The position numbers and the translations under genes are program-made. From positions 1-64,000 of the forward strand of contig CANIBP010000024.1 of NCBI GenBank assembly GCA_947466075.1: DNA of 64,000 nucleotides, read 5' to 3'. Numbering within the stretch: the stretch's first letter is position 1; every line of letters starts with the position of its first letter. The DNA is from Verrucomicrobiaceae bacterium. Lineage in GTDB: Bacteria > Verrucomicrobiota > Verrucomicrobiia > Verrucomicrobiales > Verrucomicrobiaceae. The notes below the pieces were generated by a model that made no database searches, was not told where the DNA came from, and was given only the letters and a program-made list of their open reading frames with translations. Below, in pieces: positions 44,516 to 53,327 of this stretch.

Positions 44516-45643
44516 ATGTCAGAAGATTCAGCCAAGATTGAACTGCCCCAGCTCAGACGCCGTCGCAGGCAGAACAAATGGATCTGGGTGTTGTTTCCGC
44601 TCGTGACGATTATCGTCGCGTTCACTCTCTGGCAGGTGGTGCTGGTCATCCAGATCGCAATAAAGAAATCTGTTCATGAAGAAGTGGAGGGGATGCCTTC
44701 AAAAAAGGTTGGGGGGCAGTCTATGCCAGTTGAACCGGCCGCGTCCTCAGTCACGAAGCCTGCGACCACGCTTCTCAACGCCATGCCAGGAATTAAAACA
44801 TACGCGCCTCCACCTGCCGCTCCAAAGAAGGAAACAGATGCAGCGAAAAAAGCGGCAGCGGCAGCGGCACTTAAAGCGGCGGCGGTTGAACTCGAAGGTA
44901 AAATGAAAAAGGACAGCGATGAAGCCAAAGCGGAGGTGACCGAGGCCACGGCGAAGGACATCGGCCTGCGCTCCGAGGTGAAAGAGAATTTTCGCATCGT
45001 GGCACGCATGATGAAGGAATTTCTCCTTGCCCGCAGTGAAAGTGAAATCGAGCCGCTCATCCGCCGTCCTTTTGAGGTGATGCCAAAATACCGGGAGTGG
45101 ACGACGGCGGTGCCCGTCCAGCCAGCGGCGCAGTTCCAGATCAACCCCAAGTTCATCACCACTGACCGCTATTTTTTGGTCGGGGTGCCGATGGGGGATG
45201 GCTCCTCACGGTTGGCCGCGTTCGAAAAGCTGGGCAAGTCCACCTTCCGTCTCGACTGGGAGAGCTTTGCCGGGTGGTGCGAAAGCCGCTTTGTCGGCGT
45301 TTCCAAACTCGCATCAAACCGTCAGGTGCTCATGCGGGTGAATGCCCAGCGCTCGGCATCGATACCACCCTTTCCAGTCAAAGAGGGCGGACTGTCCTTC
45401 ACGCTTTCGCACCCGGACGAGCAGGCCACCCTCAGCGCCTACCTACCCGCCGAGGTCTTGACCCAGGGTGACAAGGCGGCCCGCTACTTGGCAGGCATGC
45501 AGAAGCGCGGGATGGTGACGCTGAAAATCTATGTGGATGATGAATGCCGCACGCATGGCTGGGCCAAAATCGCCGCTGTGCCCAATGTCGGATGGGTGAG
45601 CGATCTGCAGATGGAAACCGGCAGCACCATTCTGTCGAAGTAA
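44516..45643 (+). CDS. single-span membrane-anchored protein, unknown function
   Basis: About 375 residues from ATG 44516. It starts with a basic head (LRRRRRQNKW), one membrane helix (WVLFPLVTIIVAFTLWQVVLVI), then an Ala/Lys-rich linker (about 100-140). A folded domain with many Trp/Phe follows (WTTAVPVQPAAQF, FRLDWESFAGWCES, LTLKIYVDDECRTHGWAKI). The topology is N-in with a periplasmic domain. The family is not recognised but resembles proteins confined to Verrucomicrobia. The 166 bases between it and the preceding gene show no gene. Confidence 0.72.
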   Translation: MSEDSAKIELPQLRRRRRQNKWIWVLFPLVTIIVAFTLWQVVLVIQIAIKKSVHEEVEGMPSKKVGGQSMPVEPAASSVTKPATTLLNAMPGIKTYAPPPAAPKKETDAAKKAAAAAALKAAAVELEGKMKKDSDEAKAEVTEATAKDIGLRSEVKENFRIVARMMKEFLLARSESEIEPLIRRPFEVMPKYREWTTAVPVQPAAQFQINPKFITTDRYFLVGVPMGDGSSRLAAFEKLGKSTFRLDWESFAGWCESRFVGVSKLASNRQVLMRVNAQRSASIPPFPVKEGGLSFTLSHPDEQATLSAYLPAEVLTQGDKAARYLAGMQKRGMVTLKIYVDDECRTHGWAKIAAVPNVGWVSDLQMETGSTILSK

Positions 45644-45869
45644 CCCTGCCTGTTCTGGGGTGACCCGTCCGATCAGGAAAAATTGGCACGCGGGAGTCGG
45701 CACATTTTTGCAACAGCTTCGTCGCCTGCGGTGCCTTTGATCCGGTATGCCATGCAACAATATCGTTGCCATTCACCCGGTTTCCCTAGTGAAGCGTGGT
45801 CGGCGCAGCTTCCGTTCCGGTTTCGTTGCTTGGGAAATAACCACGCTGAAGCCATAGGCGACCCGTCAT

Positions 45870-45903
45870 GAAACGCCGCCGCATTCCGAAGTGGCGGCGT
45901 TTC
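45870..45903 (+). promoter_or_regulatory. strong hairpin in the leader of the PEP-CTERM gene
   Basis: gaaacgccgcc (45870-45880) is exactly complementary to ggcggcgtttc (45893-45903). It ends 36 bases before ATG 45940. No U-tract follows, so it may control mRNA stability or end a transcript from upstream. The 296 bases between 45644 and 45939 otherwise hold no gene. Confidence 0.5.
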
Positions 45904-45939
45904 AAGCACTCCCACCCCAAACACTCCGCACTCTTGATT

Positions 45940-47583
45940 ATGAAATCCAAGATCACACTCACCTCCCTTGCCGCAGCCCTGCTGCTGGCAGGTGCTGCGC
46001 ATGCGCAGACCTACGTCACCGGATCCAGTTCGTCCGCCGCTCCTTACCTGATCGGTCTTCAACCCACCCTGACCACCTACTCGGTTCTCACCGCAGGCGA
46101 CACCATCGGCGGCTATAGCATGGCCGGCATTCCCGACGGCCTCGGTGCCTTCCAGTCTGCCACCGACATCACCAACGGCACCTTCACGCTGCTGATGAAC
46201 CACGAGCTGGGCAGCACAGTGGGTGCCACCCATGATCATGGTGCCATTGGCTCCTTCGCTTCCATCTGGACCATCAACAAGAATACGCTCACCGTCACCG
46301 CTGGCGACGACCTGATCAAAAGCGTTTATGGCTGGGACAAGGCCAATCAGCAGTTGAACACCACCGCTTCATCAAACGTGGCCTTCAACCGCTTCTGCTC
46401 GGCGGATCTTCCTGTCGAGACAGCGTTCTACAATGCCGCCACCGGTCTGGGCACGCAGGACCGCATTTTCATGCATGGTGAAGAAGGCGGCAGCACTGCC
46501 TGGCTGCAGGCCACCGCTGTCACCGGCACGGATGCAGGCAAGAGCTTCACGCTTGGCAAGTTCAATGTGAGCACCGCCAGCGCAGGTGCTGCAAATGGCA
46601 CTGTGGGCGCATGGGAAAACGCCCTCGCCAACCCGTACGCCCAGGATAAAACCGTGGTGATTGGCACCAACGACGGCGGCACCAACATCATGGCCAACTC
46701 GGTTGGGGTTTACGTTGGCACCAAAACAAGCTCCGGCACCGCAGCCGACAGGGCTGGCCTTACCAATGGCACGCTTAAGTTCGTGAACGTTACTGGCTTT
46801 GCCGATAGCAGCGCGACAACCATTGACGAATTGTCCAGCACCACAACGCGTGCGAACGCCATGACCGGCGTCCGGAACTTTACCCTGAGCGATACCGCCT
46901 CCACAACGTTCTCCCGCCCCGAAGACGGTGCCTGGAACCCCAACAACCCCAACGAGTTTTATTTCGTCACCACGGATCGTCTCGACACCAATGATGGCGG
47001 TGCTGGTTATTCTAATGCTACAACCATCAATGTTGCTGCAAACTCCCAGACCGGCCAAACCCGCCTCTGGAAGATGACCTTTAGCGACATCACCAATCCT
47101 GATGCGGGTGGCACGATTGAAGCCGTCGTTGATGGCGACACGGTGGGCGGGGAGAAAGTGAACATGTTCGACAACATTTCCTTCGGCAGCGACGGCACCA
47201 TCATGCTGGTGGAAGACGTGGGCAACGCTTCGCACAACGGCAAAGTGTGGTCCTACAATACCGCCACCGATACGCTCACCTTGGTGGCGAAACATGACCC
47301 CAATAAGAATGGCGATGTCGGCGTTAATCCTACCACCCCCTTCAGCCGAGACGAAGAATTCTCCGGTGTCATCGACATCACGGACATCATGTCCACCAGC
47401 ACTCTCACTGACGCTAACAAAGGCCGCTGGTATGCCTTGGTGGACCAGCAGCATTACGCTGTCGCTGGTGATCAGGTGGAAGGTGGTCAGTTGCTCGTCG
47501 TGCATGCCGTTCCTGAGCCTTCCCGTGCACTCCTGGCTCTGATCGGCTTCAGCGCCCTGCTGTTCCGCCGCCGCCGCGCCTGA
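45940..47583 (+). CDS. PEP-CTERM surface protein with PhoX/DUF839-like domain
   Basis: 547 residues from ATG 45940, with signal (MKSKITLTSLAAALLLAGAAHA). The middle has PhoX-like features: LLMNHELGSTVG, FCSADLPVETAF, HGEEGG, RPEDGAWNPNNPNEFYFVTTD, and DNISFGSDGTIMLVED. The C-terminus is VPEPSRALLALIGFSALLFRRRRA, a PEP motif, helix and basic tail recognised by exosortase. PhoX enzymes are Ca-dependent phosphatases; activity here is not certain. Exosortase is not in this window. A strong hairpin precedes the gene. Confidence 0.85.
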   Translation: MKSKITLTSLAAALLLAGAAHAQTYVTGSSSSAAPYLIGLQPTLTTYSVLTAGDTIGGYSMAGIPDGLGAFQSATDITNGTFTLLMNHELGSTVGATHDHGAIGSFASIWTINKNTLTVTAGDDLIKSVYGWDKANQQLNTTASSNVAFNRFCSADLPVETAFYNAATGLGTQDRIFMHGEEGGSTAWLQATAVTGTDAGKSFTLGKFNVSTASAGAANGTVGAWENALANPYAQDKTVVIGTNDGGTNIMANSVGVYVGTKTSSGTAADRAGLTNGTLKFVNVTGFADSSATTIDELSSTTTRANAMTGVRNFTLSDTASTTFSRPEDGAWNPNNPNEFYFVTTDRLDTNDGGAGYSNATTINVAANSQTGQTRLWKMTFSDITNPDAGGTIEAVVDGDTVGGEKVNMFDNISFGSDGTIMLVEDVGNASHNGKVWSYNTATDTLTLVAKHDPNKNGDVGVNPTTPFSRDEEFSGVIDITDIMSTSTLTDANKGRWYALVDQQHYAVAGDQVEGGQLLVVHAVPEPSRALLALIGFSALLFRRRRA

Positions 47584-47615
47584 GTGGTGCGTTGACGTTT
47601 TAATGCTTTATTCCT

Positions 47616-47650
47616 AACGGGCCTCCCGCTTCACAGTCGGAGGCCCGTTT
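47616..47650 (+). terminator. intrinsic terminator
   Basis: aacgggcctcc (47616-47626) pairs with ggaggcccgtt (47639-47649), followed by a short T run, 33 bases after the PEP-CTERM gene stop. Confidence 0.8.
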
Positions 47651-47680
47651 CATGAAAAAGCTGCACCACAGCATCCTCTC

Positions 47681-48451
47681 ATGCGCTCTACTCTCCTCCT
47701 CTTGGTGCTGGCTTATTATGTTCTGCCAGCGCATTTGCAAGGTGCCACAGTGGTCCTATCAGCTTCTCGTGACACAGCCTTGTTTGAGCAAAACTCCAAT
47801 TACAACCTCGGCAGCAATGATTTGATCGCAGGCGTCACGGCACGCTATGACCAGCGGGCTCGTTCGTTGATTCAATTTGACGTGACCGCGCTCATTCCTG
47901 CTGGAAGCGCGATCACTGGAGCCACCCTGGAGCTCAATCTCATATCACAAGCCGCATCTCACAGTCCGGGCAGCTACCAACTGCGCAGATTCCTGAAAGA
48001 CTGGCAGGAGGGAGTCGTCACGGTAAAAAACGGCTCCACCGCTGCTGCTGGAGACAGCACCTGGAACAGTCAGTTCCAGGGTACAACATTGTGGAGCACA
48101 CTAGGTGGGCAGGCTGGTGTTGAATACGCAGCAACGCCTAGCGCAGTGGGAACCAGCGTGGATGTCGGCGCGGGCCTTTACTCCTTTGCCACCAATTCCG
48201 CCCTGATCGCTGATGTGCAAGCCTGGCTGGACACCCCCTCTGCAAATTACGGCTGGTATCTGCTAACAAGCGACGAGTCCGTTTGGGGCAATGCGCGGCG
48301 TTTTGCGGCTTCTGAAAATGCCAATGCTACTCTCGCTCCGCGTTTGGTCATCAATTACACCGCCGCGCCGGAACCTTCCCACGGCCTGCTGCTGCTGGCA
48401 GGAATCGGTGGTCTGGTCTGCCGTCGCTCACGCCGCCGGTGCCAGGCTTGA
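47681..48451 (+). CDS. PEP-CTERM protein with DNRLRE-type domain
   Basis: 256 residues. The signal peptide is MRSTLLLLVLAYYVLPAHLQG. The body reads VVLSASRDTALFEQNSNYNLGSNDLIAGV, RSLIQFDVTALIPAGSAITGATLELN, a pattern I recognise from DNRLRE/CBM96-like domains that bind polysaccharide. The C-terminus is APEPSHGLLLLAGIGGLVCRRSRRRCQA: PEP-type motif, helix, Arg cluster. It should be displayed on or released from the cell surface. A terminator stands before and after it, so it is probably transcribed alone. Confidence 0.82.
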   Translation: MRSTLLLLVLAYYVLPAHLQGATVVLSASRDTALFEQNSNYNLGSNDLIAGVTARYDQRARSLIQFDVTALIPAGSAITGATLELNLISQAASHSPGSYQLRRFLKDWQEGVVTVKNGSTAAAGDSTWNSQFQGTTLWSTLGGQAGVEYAATPSAVGTSVDVGAGLYSFATNSALIADVQAWLDTPSANYGWYLLTSDESVWGNARRFAASENANATLAPRLVINYTAAPEPSHGLLLLAGIGGLVCRRSRRRCQA

Positions 48452-48497
48452 GGTATTGCCCGATTCCCGTCCGCTACATGGACTTTCCTGCCCGCCG

Positions 48498-48531
48498 GGG
48501 CTGATCTTGCCCGAAACAGCAAGATCAGCCC
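48498..48531 (+). terminator. hairpin after the second PEP-CTERM gene
   Basis: gggctgatcttgc (48498-48510) pairs fully with gcaagatcagccc (48519-48531) around an eight-base loop; ttcctt follows. Confidence 0.65.
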
Positions 48532-48586
48532 TTCCTTGTCGTACATGCCGCTGAAATTGACATCCAACACTCACCCCTAGCACATC

Positions 48587-50062
48587 ATGTTCCGCATCCC
48601 TGGCGTTCCCGGCAAAGACCTTTGTGACAAGCATCTCGGCTTCTCGCGTCGCGACATCCTGCGCGTCGGCGGCGGTTCGATGATGGGCCTCACGCTCAAC
48701 AACATCCTCCGTGCTCAAAGCGCCAGCGCCGCCACCGCACCTGCGGGCGCAGGCCGTGCTGGCTGGGGCAAGGCCAAGCATGTGCTCATGATTTACCTCC
48801 AGGGCGGCCCGAGCCATCTAGATCTCTGGGATCCGAAAGAAAACGTGCCTGACAAGGTGCGCAGCGCCTTCAACACGATCCCGACGAAGGTTCCTGGCAA
48901 GCACTTCACCGAGATCCTGCCAAAACTCGCGCAGGTGAACGACAAGTTCACCATGATCAATTCGATGAGCTACACGCCGAACGGTCTCTTCAACCACACG
49001 GCGGCCATCTACCAGATCATGACCGGCTACACGACGGACAAGGTCAGCCCGTCCGGCCAGCTTGAACCGCCGAACGCAAAGGACTTCCCGAACTTCGGCA
49101 GCAACATCGTGCGCCTCAAGCCGCTGAAGGAACCAATGCTCCCATTCGTTCAGTTACCACGGCCGTTGCAGGAATCCAACGTCGTCGGCAAAGGCGGCGG
49201 TGCCGGTTTCCTCGGCAAGGCCTACGATCCTTACACGCTCTTCCCCGATGGCGATGATCTCGACATGGGCAAGATGGACCGCATCAAGATCGACGACCTT
49301 CAAATGCGTCCCGACCTCTTCAGCGTGCGTTTGGAGCGCCGCGCGAAGCTGCGTGATGCCATCGATCACCAAATGCCCGCCATTGAGGCCGCCACGAAGG
49401 ATCTCAGTCTCGACAGCTACTACAGCCAGGCCTTGAACCTCATCTCCAGCGGCCGTGCGCGTGACGCTTTCGCGCTCGATCGCGAACCCGTGTCGATGCG
49501 CGACCGCTATGGCCGCAACACCTTCGGCCAGAGCTGCATGCTCGCCCGCCGCCTGCTCGAAGCCGGCACCCGCGTCGTCGAAGTCATCTGGCCCAAGGTC
49601 GCCAACTCCGACAACCACTCCTGGGACCATCACGTCGGCCTCACCACACGCATGAAGACCCAGAGCGGTCCCATGCTCGACCAGGGCCTCAGCGCGCTGT
49701 TTGCCGACCTCGACTCTAGCGGCCTGCTTGATGAGACCATGGTGGTCGTCCTCGGTGAATTCGGCCGCAGCCCCGAAAAAGGCGTGTCCACCTCCGGCAA
49801 CGGCAACAGCGCCGACGGTCGCGACCACTGGCCATACTGCTACACCGCCATCGTCGGTGGTGCCGGCATCAAGCGCGGCTACATCCACGGCAAATCCGAC
49901 GCCACCGGCTCCGCCCCGGCTGAAGACGCCGTGCATCCCACCGAACTCCTCGCCACCATGTACCACGCCGTCGGCATCGACCCCGAGACGATTGTTTACA
50001 ATCATCTCAACCAGCCGCGTGAACTCGTGAAGGCCAAGCCGGTGACGAAGCTGTTTGCGTAA
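48587..50062 (+). CDS. DUF1501 family secreted protein
   Basis: 491 residues. A twin-arginine leader ([18 protein letters not shown]) precedes the DUF1501 domain. [42 protein letters not shown] and [14 protein letters not shown] are the family's metal-type loops, part of the alkaline-phosphatase/sulfatase superfamily fold. No clear activity is known. It is one of two such genes in the window. A bidirectional terminator follows. Confidence 0.92.
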   Translation: MFRIPGVPGKDLCDKHLGFSRRDILRVGGGSMMGLTLNNILRAQSASAATAPAGAGRAGWGKAKHVLMIYLQGGPSHLDLWDPKENVPDKVRSAFNTIPTKVPGKHFTEILPKLAQVNDKFTMINSMSYTPNGLFNHTAAIYQIMTGYTTDKVSPSGQLEPPNAKDFPNFGSNIVRLKPLKEPMLPFVQLPRPLQESNVVGKGGGAGFLGKAYDPYTLFPDGDDLDMGKMDRIKIDDLQMRPDLFSVRLERRAKLRDAIDHQMPAIEAATKDLSLDSYYSQALNLISSGRARDAFALDREPVSMRDRYGRNTFGQSCMLARRLLEAGTRVVEVIWPKVANSDNHSWDHHVGLTTRMKTQSGPMLDQGLSALFADLDSSGLLDETMVVVLGEFGRSPEKGVSTSGNGNSADGRDHWPYCYTAIVGGAGIKRGYIHGKSDATGSAPAEDAVHPTELLATMYHAVGIDPETIVYNHLNQPRELVKAKPVTKLFA

Positions 50063-50077
50063 TCGTTTTTAACTCAT

Positions 50078-50113
50078 GCAAAAAGGCAGGGCGCATTAGC
50101 CCTGCCTTTTTGC
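50078..50113. terminator. 15-bp perfect bidirectional terminator
   Basis: gcaaaaaggcagggc (50078-50092) is exactly complementary to gccctgcctttttgc (50099-50113), with a six-base loop. Both sides carry an A/T run, so it can stop the DUF1501 transcript on the plus strand and the lipocalin transcript on the minus strand. Confidence 0.9.
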
Positions 50114-50134
50114 GTTTAATCTGGCTTGTGACAC

Positions 50135-50674
50135 TTACTTCGTTCTTTGCGGCACTTTAGCCAATAGTCGTGTGTCGTATCCCTGCTTCGCCATCCGCTC
50201 CAGAATGCCACGATATGTTGCTTCATCGATCACCGGCTTGCGACTAAGCACCCAGGCGAGTTTGCGTGAGGGATAGCCGATCACGCTCCATTCATAATCC
50301 TTGTCGAGATCAATGATGAGATACGGTACCCGCAGCGGCCAAATAAACTGCACGCGCCATTCGGCATTGGTCGATTTATTGTGCACCCGCGCCACGCCTT
50401 TCCACTGCTCCAGCGGCGCATCAAGGCTGCCACGGCGAAACAGGAAGATGTTGTCCATTTTGCCATCGGGACGCAGCGCGTAGCGGTCCAGTGTCCCGAC
50501 CTTGCCTTTTTCCAATGAGTAAGGGATGTGCGCAAAGACAAACCAATCGCCCACATAGCGGGTCAGATCGACGTGAGACACAGTTTTCAGCGGAGCGGGT
50601 TTCATGGAGGTGCAAGAATTGAGCGTGAGCAGCGAAATGAGCAGTAAGCTCAGGATTCGTAATGGAAAGTGCAT
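50135..50674 (-). CDS. lipocalin-family lipoprotein (Blc-like)
   Basis: 179 residues from ATG 50674. The lipoprotein signal ends LLTLNSCTSMKP, with Cys at about residue 21. The lipocalin core has YVGDWFVFAHIPYSLEKG (the GxW motif), then strands with NIFLFRRGSLD, VQFIWPLRVPYLIIDLDKDYEWSVIGYP. Bacterial Blc is an outer-membrane lipocalin that binds lipids. The longer frame to 51169 lies inside the DUF2071 gene and is rejected. Confidence 0.85.
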   Translation of the reverse strand: MHFPLRILSLLLISLLTLNSCTSMKPAPLKTVSHVDLTRYVGDWFVFAHIPYSLEKGKVGTLDRYALRPDGKMDNIFLFRRGSLDAPLEQWKGVARVHNKSTNAEWRVQFIWPLRVPYLIIDLDKDYEWSVIGYPSRKLAWVLSRKPVIDEATYRGILERMAKQGYDTRLLAKVPQRTK

Positions 50675-50731
50675 GCCAGATGAACGAATCCGGTTGGCAC
50701 ATAGGCGCGAATACCATCGTATCATCTGCAC

Positions 50732-51469
50732 ATGCCAGTCACGCCCACGCTCGAATCCCGCCTCGCTGTCCGCCAGCGCCCTACACGCGCCCATGTGATG
50801 CTGCAGCGCTGGGAAAGCCTGATCTTTCTCCACTGGCGCTGGGATGCGGCTGAAATCCAGCGCACGCTGCCGCCAGGCTTGTTCGTGGATACTTTTCAAG
50901 GCGACGCATGGCTTGCCATCGTGCCATTCTTCATGCGTGGCATTCGCCCGCGCTTCTGCCCGCCGGTGCCGGGCATCAGCGACTTCCTCGAACTCAACGT
51001 GCGCACCTACGTCCACGATGAACAAGGCCGCCCCGGTGTGTGGTTCTACTCCCTCGACTGCAATCAACCGCTCGCTGTCTGGACTGCACGCACCTTCTTC
51101 CACCTGCCGTATCAACACGCCCGCATGCAGGCGGCGGTGAACGAAAACGAGATCGACTACATCTGCCATCGTCGTGGTGAGTCAGCGCAATCAAGATATA
51201 ACTACCAAGTTTCGCACGAAACACACGCCGCAGAGCCCGGCTCGCTCGAATTCTTCCTCGCTGAGCGCTACCTGCTCTTCTCCAAATCGCCTCGTGGCAT
51301 CCGCTGCGGTCAGGTAAATCATGTTCCGTATCCCCTTGCGGAGGCCAAGCTGGAGGCGTGGGATGTGAAACCTCTGCTCCAGGCAGGCTTCACTGATCCA
51401 AGCCGTCCACCCGATCACATCATCGGCTCACCGGGCGTTGATGTGCGCGTATATCCGCTCACCGCATGA
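50732..51469 (+). CDS. DUF2071 (YqjF-like) protein
   Basis: 245 residues, no signal. LIFLHWRWDAAEIQRTLPPGLFVDTFQGDAWLAIVPFFM and GISDFLELNVRTYVHDEQGRPGVWFYSLDCNQPLAV are the family's conserved strands. The C-terminal half (RYLLFSKSPRGIRCGQVNHVPYPLAEAKLEAWD) also agrees. Function is not established for the family. It diverges from the lipocalin gene with 57 bases between and overlaps the next minus-strand gene by eleven bases. Confidence 0.85.
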   Translation: MPVTPTLESRLAVRQRPTRAHVMLQRWESLIFLHWRWDAAEIQRTLPPGLFVDTFQGDAWLAIVPFFMRGIRPRFCPPVPGISDFLELNVRTYVHDEQGRPGVWFYSLDCNQPLAVWTARTFFHLPYQHARMQAAVNENEIDYICHRRGESAQSRYNYQVSHETHAAEPGSLEFFLAERYLLFSKSPRGIRCGQVNHVPYPLAEAKLEAWDVKPLLQAGFTDPSRPPDHIIGSPGVDVRVYPLTA

Positions 51470-52046
51470 AGACCGTGATGCCTTCATCGACCAGAGGCTT
51501 CACAGCGCGCAGTTTTTTATCGCTCGATGAGAGTTGTTTGTCCCCTTGCAAGTAGTCCGGCACCTCGTCAGAAGAAGGACTGAAGCGAATGCTCGCTTTC
51601 GCATCGAGCTTGCCGCCTTTGAAGTTCGCGTAGCCACCGTAGTCCCAGCTAAAGCCAGCAATCTGGAACGGCTTGCCATTGATCTTCTCAACTTCTTCGA
51701 CGGTCATCCCGCTCTTCAGGCCGTTGTCAAACTTCCAGGCTTTGCCGATAACACGGATGTCGAACACGACCTTGGTCTTCTCATTCTCAGGATCCCACAC
51801 TATCTCCAGTTCGCGATCCGTCTCAGCAAACAGCTTCGCACCTTCGATCTCCTCGCCTTCGGCACCTGGGAGCTTCTGTAACTTCAGATTTTTCTTCCCA
51901 TAGGCACGCTCGATATCCGTGCTCGTCATGCCGGGTTTGATCAAACCCACACGCTTGCCCAGCACGATGGTGTTGTCGGCAGGATCAAACTCATCCGCAC
52001 TGAGGATAGTAGCGAACGAGGCCAGAAAAAGAAGCAGGAAGCGCAT
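51459..52046 (-). CDS. secreted protein, unknown function
   Basis: 195 residues from ATG 52046, with a signal peptide (MRFLLLFLASFATILSA). The mature part is charged; it opens DEFDPADNTIVLGKRVGLIKPGMTSTDIERAYGKKNLK. That is a pattern of short strands and a helix where IKPGMTSTDIERAYG resembles a SmpA/OmlA-type turn. The SmpA likeness is weak. No membrane segment beyond the signal. It lies between DUF2071 (overlap) and the GT gene upstream. Confidence 0.65.
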   Translation of the reverse strand: MRFLLLFLASFATILSADEFDPADNTIVLGKRVGLIKPGMTSTDIERAYGKKNLKLQKLPGAEGEEIEGAKLFAETDRELEIVWDPENEKTKVVFDIRVIGKAWKFDNGLKSGMTVEEVEKINGKPFQIAGFSWDYGGYANFKGGKLDAKASIRFSPSSDEVPDYLQGDKQLSSSDKKLRAVKPLVDEGITVFMR

Positions 52047-52085
52047 GGGCCAAATACATCGAAAACTGCCCGTGAGATCAAGCAA

Positions 52086-53327
52086 TCATTTCCCGAGCCG
52101 TGCTTCGATCCAAAACATCAAATCATCAGCACACCGAGCTTTGCCCACATGTTGTAAACAAGCCCTTGCGGCGTTGGCAAACGCGGCATCATGCAGCAGG
52201 CGCTGCAACTCGTGTGCCACCCGCTTGGGCGTGAACTGCCGCACGCTGAGGCCCAGTCCTGCACCAAGACCTTCTACGCGATCCGCGTTGTCCGGTTGAT
52301 CGTGCGCCATGTGCATGATGAGCTGCGGCACTCCGGTAGCGAAGGCCTGGGACATCGTGCCGATGCCGCCGTGATGCACAAACACACTCGCCTGCTTCAG
52401 CAGCGTGCTGAACGGCGCATAATCGACGGTCAGAATGTTTGCGGGCAAGTTGGGCGGCACCTGTTTCGGCTCACGGGTCACAAACACCGCTCGGCAGCCG
52501 ATGCGCTGCACCGCTTCTGCCGCGACGGCGAAGAAACGTGAGGCCTGCACGTTCGCGCTGCCCGGTGTGAAGACGACGGGCTTTTCACCTGCGGCGAGAA
52601 ACGCCTGCAACTCCGGCTGGAGTGCCTGCTCGGTGGCGAGATCTTCGAGTGGGAAGGTCCATTGCAGCAGATTCGCCGGCCAGTCGGGTTGTGGCTTAGC
52701 AAACCATTCGGGAAAAAGCGCCAGCACGCCATCCGGCGAGTCCCACCACTCTCGCCACAGGCTGCGAGGCGGTTTGACACCATTGGCTTCACAGATGCGC
52801 CTCACTTTGGGCAACGCAAAGAGATCGACTGGATTCGGCAGCGAAAACAGCAGGCGTTTGAACCACACTGGCATATGGCGGAGTATGCGCATCGCCGGAT
52901 GCAGCAGCGGTGTCTCATGCACGCTCAGAAACACGGCAGGCTGCAAATGCACAGTAATCAGTGGCGTGCCGTGCTTTTCACGTGCGAGGCGCGCAGCGAA
53001 TGCAGTAACCGGCGCGAGCATCAGATCGACCTTCCCACACTTCTCGATGGCAGCGAGATAAGGCCCCACAGAGTTCGCCGCGAATTCAAACACGACCTTC
53101 GTGCCAATTCCAAGCTTCCAGATGCGCGGATCGCGGATCATGGTCTCGAACTCGTCTTTCTCGCCCAGCGGGATGAAGTTCAGCCCCGCCTTGCGTGCCT
53201 GCTCTTCAAACAAACACGCCGTGATCATGGTCACACGATGCCCACGTGCCATGAGATGCCGCCCCAGCCAAATGAAGGGAAATACATCACCGGCGCTGCC
53301 GAAGGGAAGGAGGAGAATCTCAGCCAT
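52086..53327 (-). CDS. UDP-glycosyltransferase (GT1-like)
   Basis: 413 residues. The N-terminus LLLPFGSAGDVFPFIWLGRHLMARGHRV is the acceptor-side motif. The C-terminal domain has PVVFTPGSANVQAS and FVHHGGIGTMSQAFATGVPQLIMHMAHDQPDNA, the nucleotide-sugar pocket of GT1/MGT enzymes. It probably glycosylates a lipid or small molecule; no polyketide genes are near. It overlaps the MFS gene by eight bases, so the two may be co-expressed. Confidence 0.87.
   Translation of the reverse strand: MAEILLLPFGSAGDVFPFIWLGRHLMARGHRVTMITACLFEEQARKAGLNFIPLGEKDEFETMIRDPRIWKLGIGTKVVFEFAANSVGPYLAAIEKCGKVDLMLAPVTAFAARLAREKHGTPLITVHLQPAVFLSVHETPLLHPAMRILRHMPVWFKRLLFSLPNPVDLFALPKVRRICEANGVKPPRSLWREWWDSPDGVLALFPEWFAKPQPDWPANLLQWTFPLEDLATEQALQPELQAFLAAGEKPVVFTPGSANVQASRFFAVAAEAVQRIGCRAVFVTREPKQVPPNLPANILTVDYAPFSTLLKQASVFVHHGGIGTMSQAFATGVPQLIMHMAHDQPDNADRVEGLGAGLGLSVRQFTPKRVAHELQRLLHDAAFANAARACLQHVGKARCADDLMFWIEARLGK

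Noticed and set aside
46372..47505. 377-residue minus-strand frame
   Set aside because: Antisense to the PEP-CTERM PhoX-like gene, whose signal and sorting motifs prove the plus strand.
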